NCBI GenBank assembly: GCA_039190385.1
Contig: JBCCYD010000303.1
Location: 1-7,595 of the forward strand
DNA from: Xenococcus sp039190385
Lineage (GTDB): Bacteria; Cyanobacteriota; Cyanobacteriia; Cyanobacteriales; Xenococcaceae
DNA length: 7,595 nt
Direction of reading: 5' to 3'
Part shown: positions 6,682 to 7,595 of the stretch, piece after piece
How positions within the stretch are numbered: position 1 is the stretch's first letter
How the letters are laid out: every line of letters begins with the position of its first letter
Position numbers and translations under genes: made by a program
Notes under the pieces: model-generated
Databases searched by the model: none
Told to the model about the DNA's origin: nothing
What the model saw: only the letters and a program-made list of their open reading frames with translations

Positions 6682-7335
6682 ATGTTTGACCGAATTTTTC
6701 GCTTTATAAGCTCAATTAAGTTAGCAGTTCCTCTCCTAAGTATCATTATCGGAATTCTAATTTGGGCAACCTTTTATGAATCTGAAGTGGGCACAACTAC
6801 CGTACAACAAGAAGTATATAAAAGCCCTTGGTTTGGAGCGCTGATGTTTATGCTTGCTCTAAATATTGGCTTATCGGCATTATCTCGCTATCCCTGGCGA
6901 GGCCCGCGGAAAATAGGGTTTGCTGTAACTCATTTTGGTTTAATTGTGCTAATTGCTGGCTCGGCGGCGGTGATTCATTTGGGAGTAGAAGGAATGCTTC
7001 TGGTGAGAACTGATGCTGGCTTTAACGATCTGGTGAGAATCGAAGGCGATATCTTAGAAGTTCTTAATCCTGATGGTGAAATCGAAAGAGGCAATATTTT
7101 TATTAAAGAGGATGGTTCGGTCAATCCCCGATTTGTTGCTGGTCTGGAACTAGAAGGCTATAGCGAAAACACAATCAAAACTATCAATTTTGTTGAAGGT
7201 GCTACTGTAGCTAATCCTGCTGTTACCTTGGCTCTACATAGCGATCGCATGGGTCAAACGCTCAACCGCTCCTTAGCTGTGGCTCCCAGTGGTTACGATG
7301 CGATCCTTATTCGCTCCGTCCGTTGCCTGGGCTGA
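6682..7335 (+). pseudogene. ResB/Ccs1-like cytochrome c biogenesis protein, N-terminal part only
   Basis: The first ~206 codons encode the start of a ResB/Ccs1-family protein, whose full-length members are typically over 400 residues. Residues 1-15 (MFDRIFRFISSIKLA) are the usual family start. Three membrane segments follow at ~13-31, ~49-68 and ~78-101, with H84 in the THFGLIVLIAG motif and H99 at its end. Then comes the beginning of the large lumenal/periplasmic domain (~102-206). In this family the protein works with CcsA to deliver heme to apocytochromes c. The recognisable sequence fades after SGYD (203-206, base 7299). The last 11 residues are unlike the family and end at a TGA inside a GC-richer segment. 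The fourth membrane segment and the rest of the domain are missing. The ATG at 6682 has no Shine-Dalgarno but overlaps TATAAT (6678-6683). Cause unresolved: genuine truncation by rearrangement, or a chimeric join at a contig end. Confidence 0.8.
7241..7248. repeat. HIP1 octamer
   Basis: Exact GCGATCGC within the ResB-like coding sequence, about 50 bases before the point where family similarity is lost. It shows that the left side of that junction is still cyanobacterial DNA. Confidence 0.9.
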
Positions 7336-7561
7336 TATCCGTCACAGTTTGACTCCTTGGCCTGAAAAGGTGTCTATTAGTCCCCTTTAAGTTGGTTTGA
7401 ACGTCCCCGTAACCTGTCCTTGTCTTCTAGGCTCTGGATTTGGCTTAGTCGCGCGCTGCCGGTGCTGTTGCTTTGCTACATCACGATGGTTTTCTCTGTG
7501 CCGCCGGTGTTGGAGGCTTTTGAATATATGGTGTTGCCAGCGAAGCCTTGGGCTCATTGCC
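7300..7561 (+). other. GC-rich segment with an unidentified, probably frame-disrupted membrane-protein-like reading frame
   Basis: GC rises to about 54% (hand count over 7401-7560), against roughly 30-40% elsewhere. One frame is open from 7277 to a TAA at 7388-7390 (…WADIRHSLTPWPEKV…). A second is open from 7381 to a TAA at 7591-7593 and contains a hydrophobic stretch (RALPVLLLCYITMVFSVPPV) with many G/C third positions. The two would join at the CCCC/TTT run at 7382-7388 with a single-base shift. I do not recognise the product. It may be the remnant of a foreign gene, or sequence from another replicon joined here. The reverse strand also has an open frame, but it is rich in His, Arg and Gln and looks like a shadow. 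Confidence 0.4.
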
Positions 7562-7595
7562 TCAATTTAAATAATTATATAAATGTTTAAATTGA
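7562..7595. repeat. AT-rich perfect inverted repeat at the window end
   Basis: TCAATTTAAA (7562-7571) and TTTAAATTGA (7586-7595) are exact reverse complements separated by 14 bases. Composition returns abruptly to AT-rich here. The second arm ends exactly at the last base, so longer pairing with sequence beyond the window cannot be excluded. Possible roles are a terminator-like hairpin, the end of a small mobile element, or a contig-edge artefact. Confidence 0.5.

Noticed and set aside
6999..7039. Direct repeat TCTGGTGAGAA (6999-7009 and 7029-7039)
   Set aside because: The copies are 30 bp apart, in frame within the ResB-like coding region, and encode similar LVR segments. Too short to suggest a mobile or regulatory repeat.
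1..7595. CRISPR array, tRNA or transposase
   Set aside because: No regularly spaced repeats of 23 bp or more, no cloverleaf-like segment and no transposase motif were seen on either strand.

Overview
The window looks like accessory DNA from a cyanobacterium. The evidence is two exact copies of the HIP1 octamer GCGATCGC (6400-6407 and 7241-7248), a TonB-dependent receptor with the AMIN domain typical of cyanobacterial outer-membrane receptors, degenerate heptamer tandem repeats (STRR-like) between genes, and a PstS-like/OmpA fusion protein of a kind known from cyanobacteria. Base composition is AT-rich (hand counts of single rows give about 30% GC in the first gene and about 37% in the receptor gene). 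The exception is the last ~260 bases, where a 160-base hand count gives about 54%. The genus cannot be read from the sequence.

Layout. (1) 69-1274, plus strand: a phosphate-binding-protein-like domain fused to an OmpA-like peptidoglycan-binding domain. It lacks the N-terminus and signal peptide and is flanked by an imperfect 22-bp direct repeat. (2) 1321-2004, minus strand: a compact HigB toxin/HigA antitoxin pair, toxin first, with a candidate promoter placed so close to the toxin start that the mRNA may be nearly leaderless. (3) 2099-3613, minus strand: a 504-residue probable extracellular protein with an N-terminal beta-rich domain, a Calx-beta-like region and three C-terminal DUF5648-like repeats. 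(4) A 115-bp divergent intergenic region with a perfect 14-bp palindrome and heptamers that supply the ribosome binding site of the next gene. (5) 3729-6365, plus strand: an intact AMIN-domain TonB-dependent siderophore-type receptor starting at TTG. (6) 6366-6681: a non-coding stretch with HIP1, two inverted repeats and a six-unit heptamer array. (7) 6682-7335, plus strand: the N-terminal half of a ResB/Ccs1-like cytochrome c biogenesis protein, whose recognisable sequence stops near 7299. (8) 7300-7561: a GC-rich segment with a membrane-protein-like reading frame that matches nothing I recognise, followed by an AT-rich perfect inverted repeat at the window end.

How the parts may work together. 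The receptor should import an iron chelate across the outer membrane. The divergently transcribed secreted protein shares its intergenic control region and could be co-regulated with it, but nothing in its sequence proves a role in iron uptake. The toxin-antitoxin pair, the truncated genes at both ends and the repeat content suggest a rearranged region. Part of that appearance, especially at the right end, could be an assembly artefact or contig edge. No CRISPR array, tRNA, rRNA or recognisable transposase is visible.
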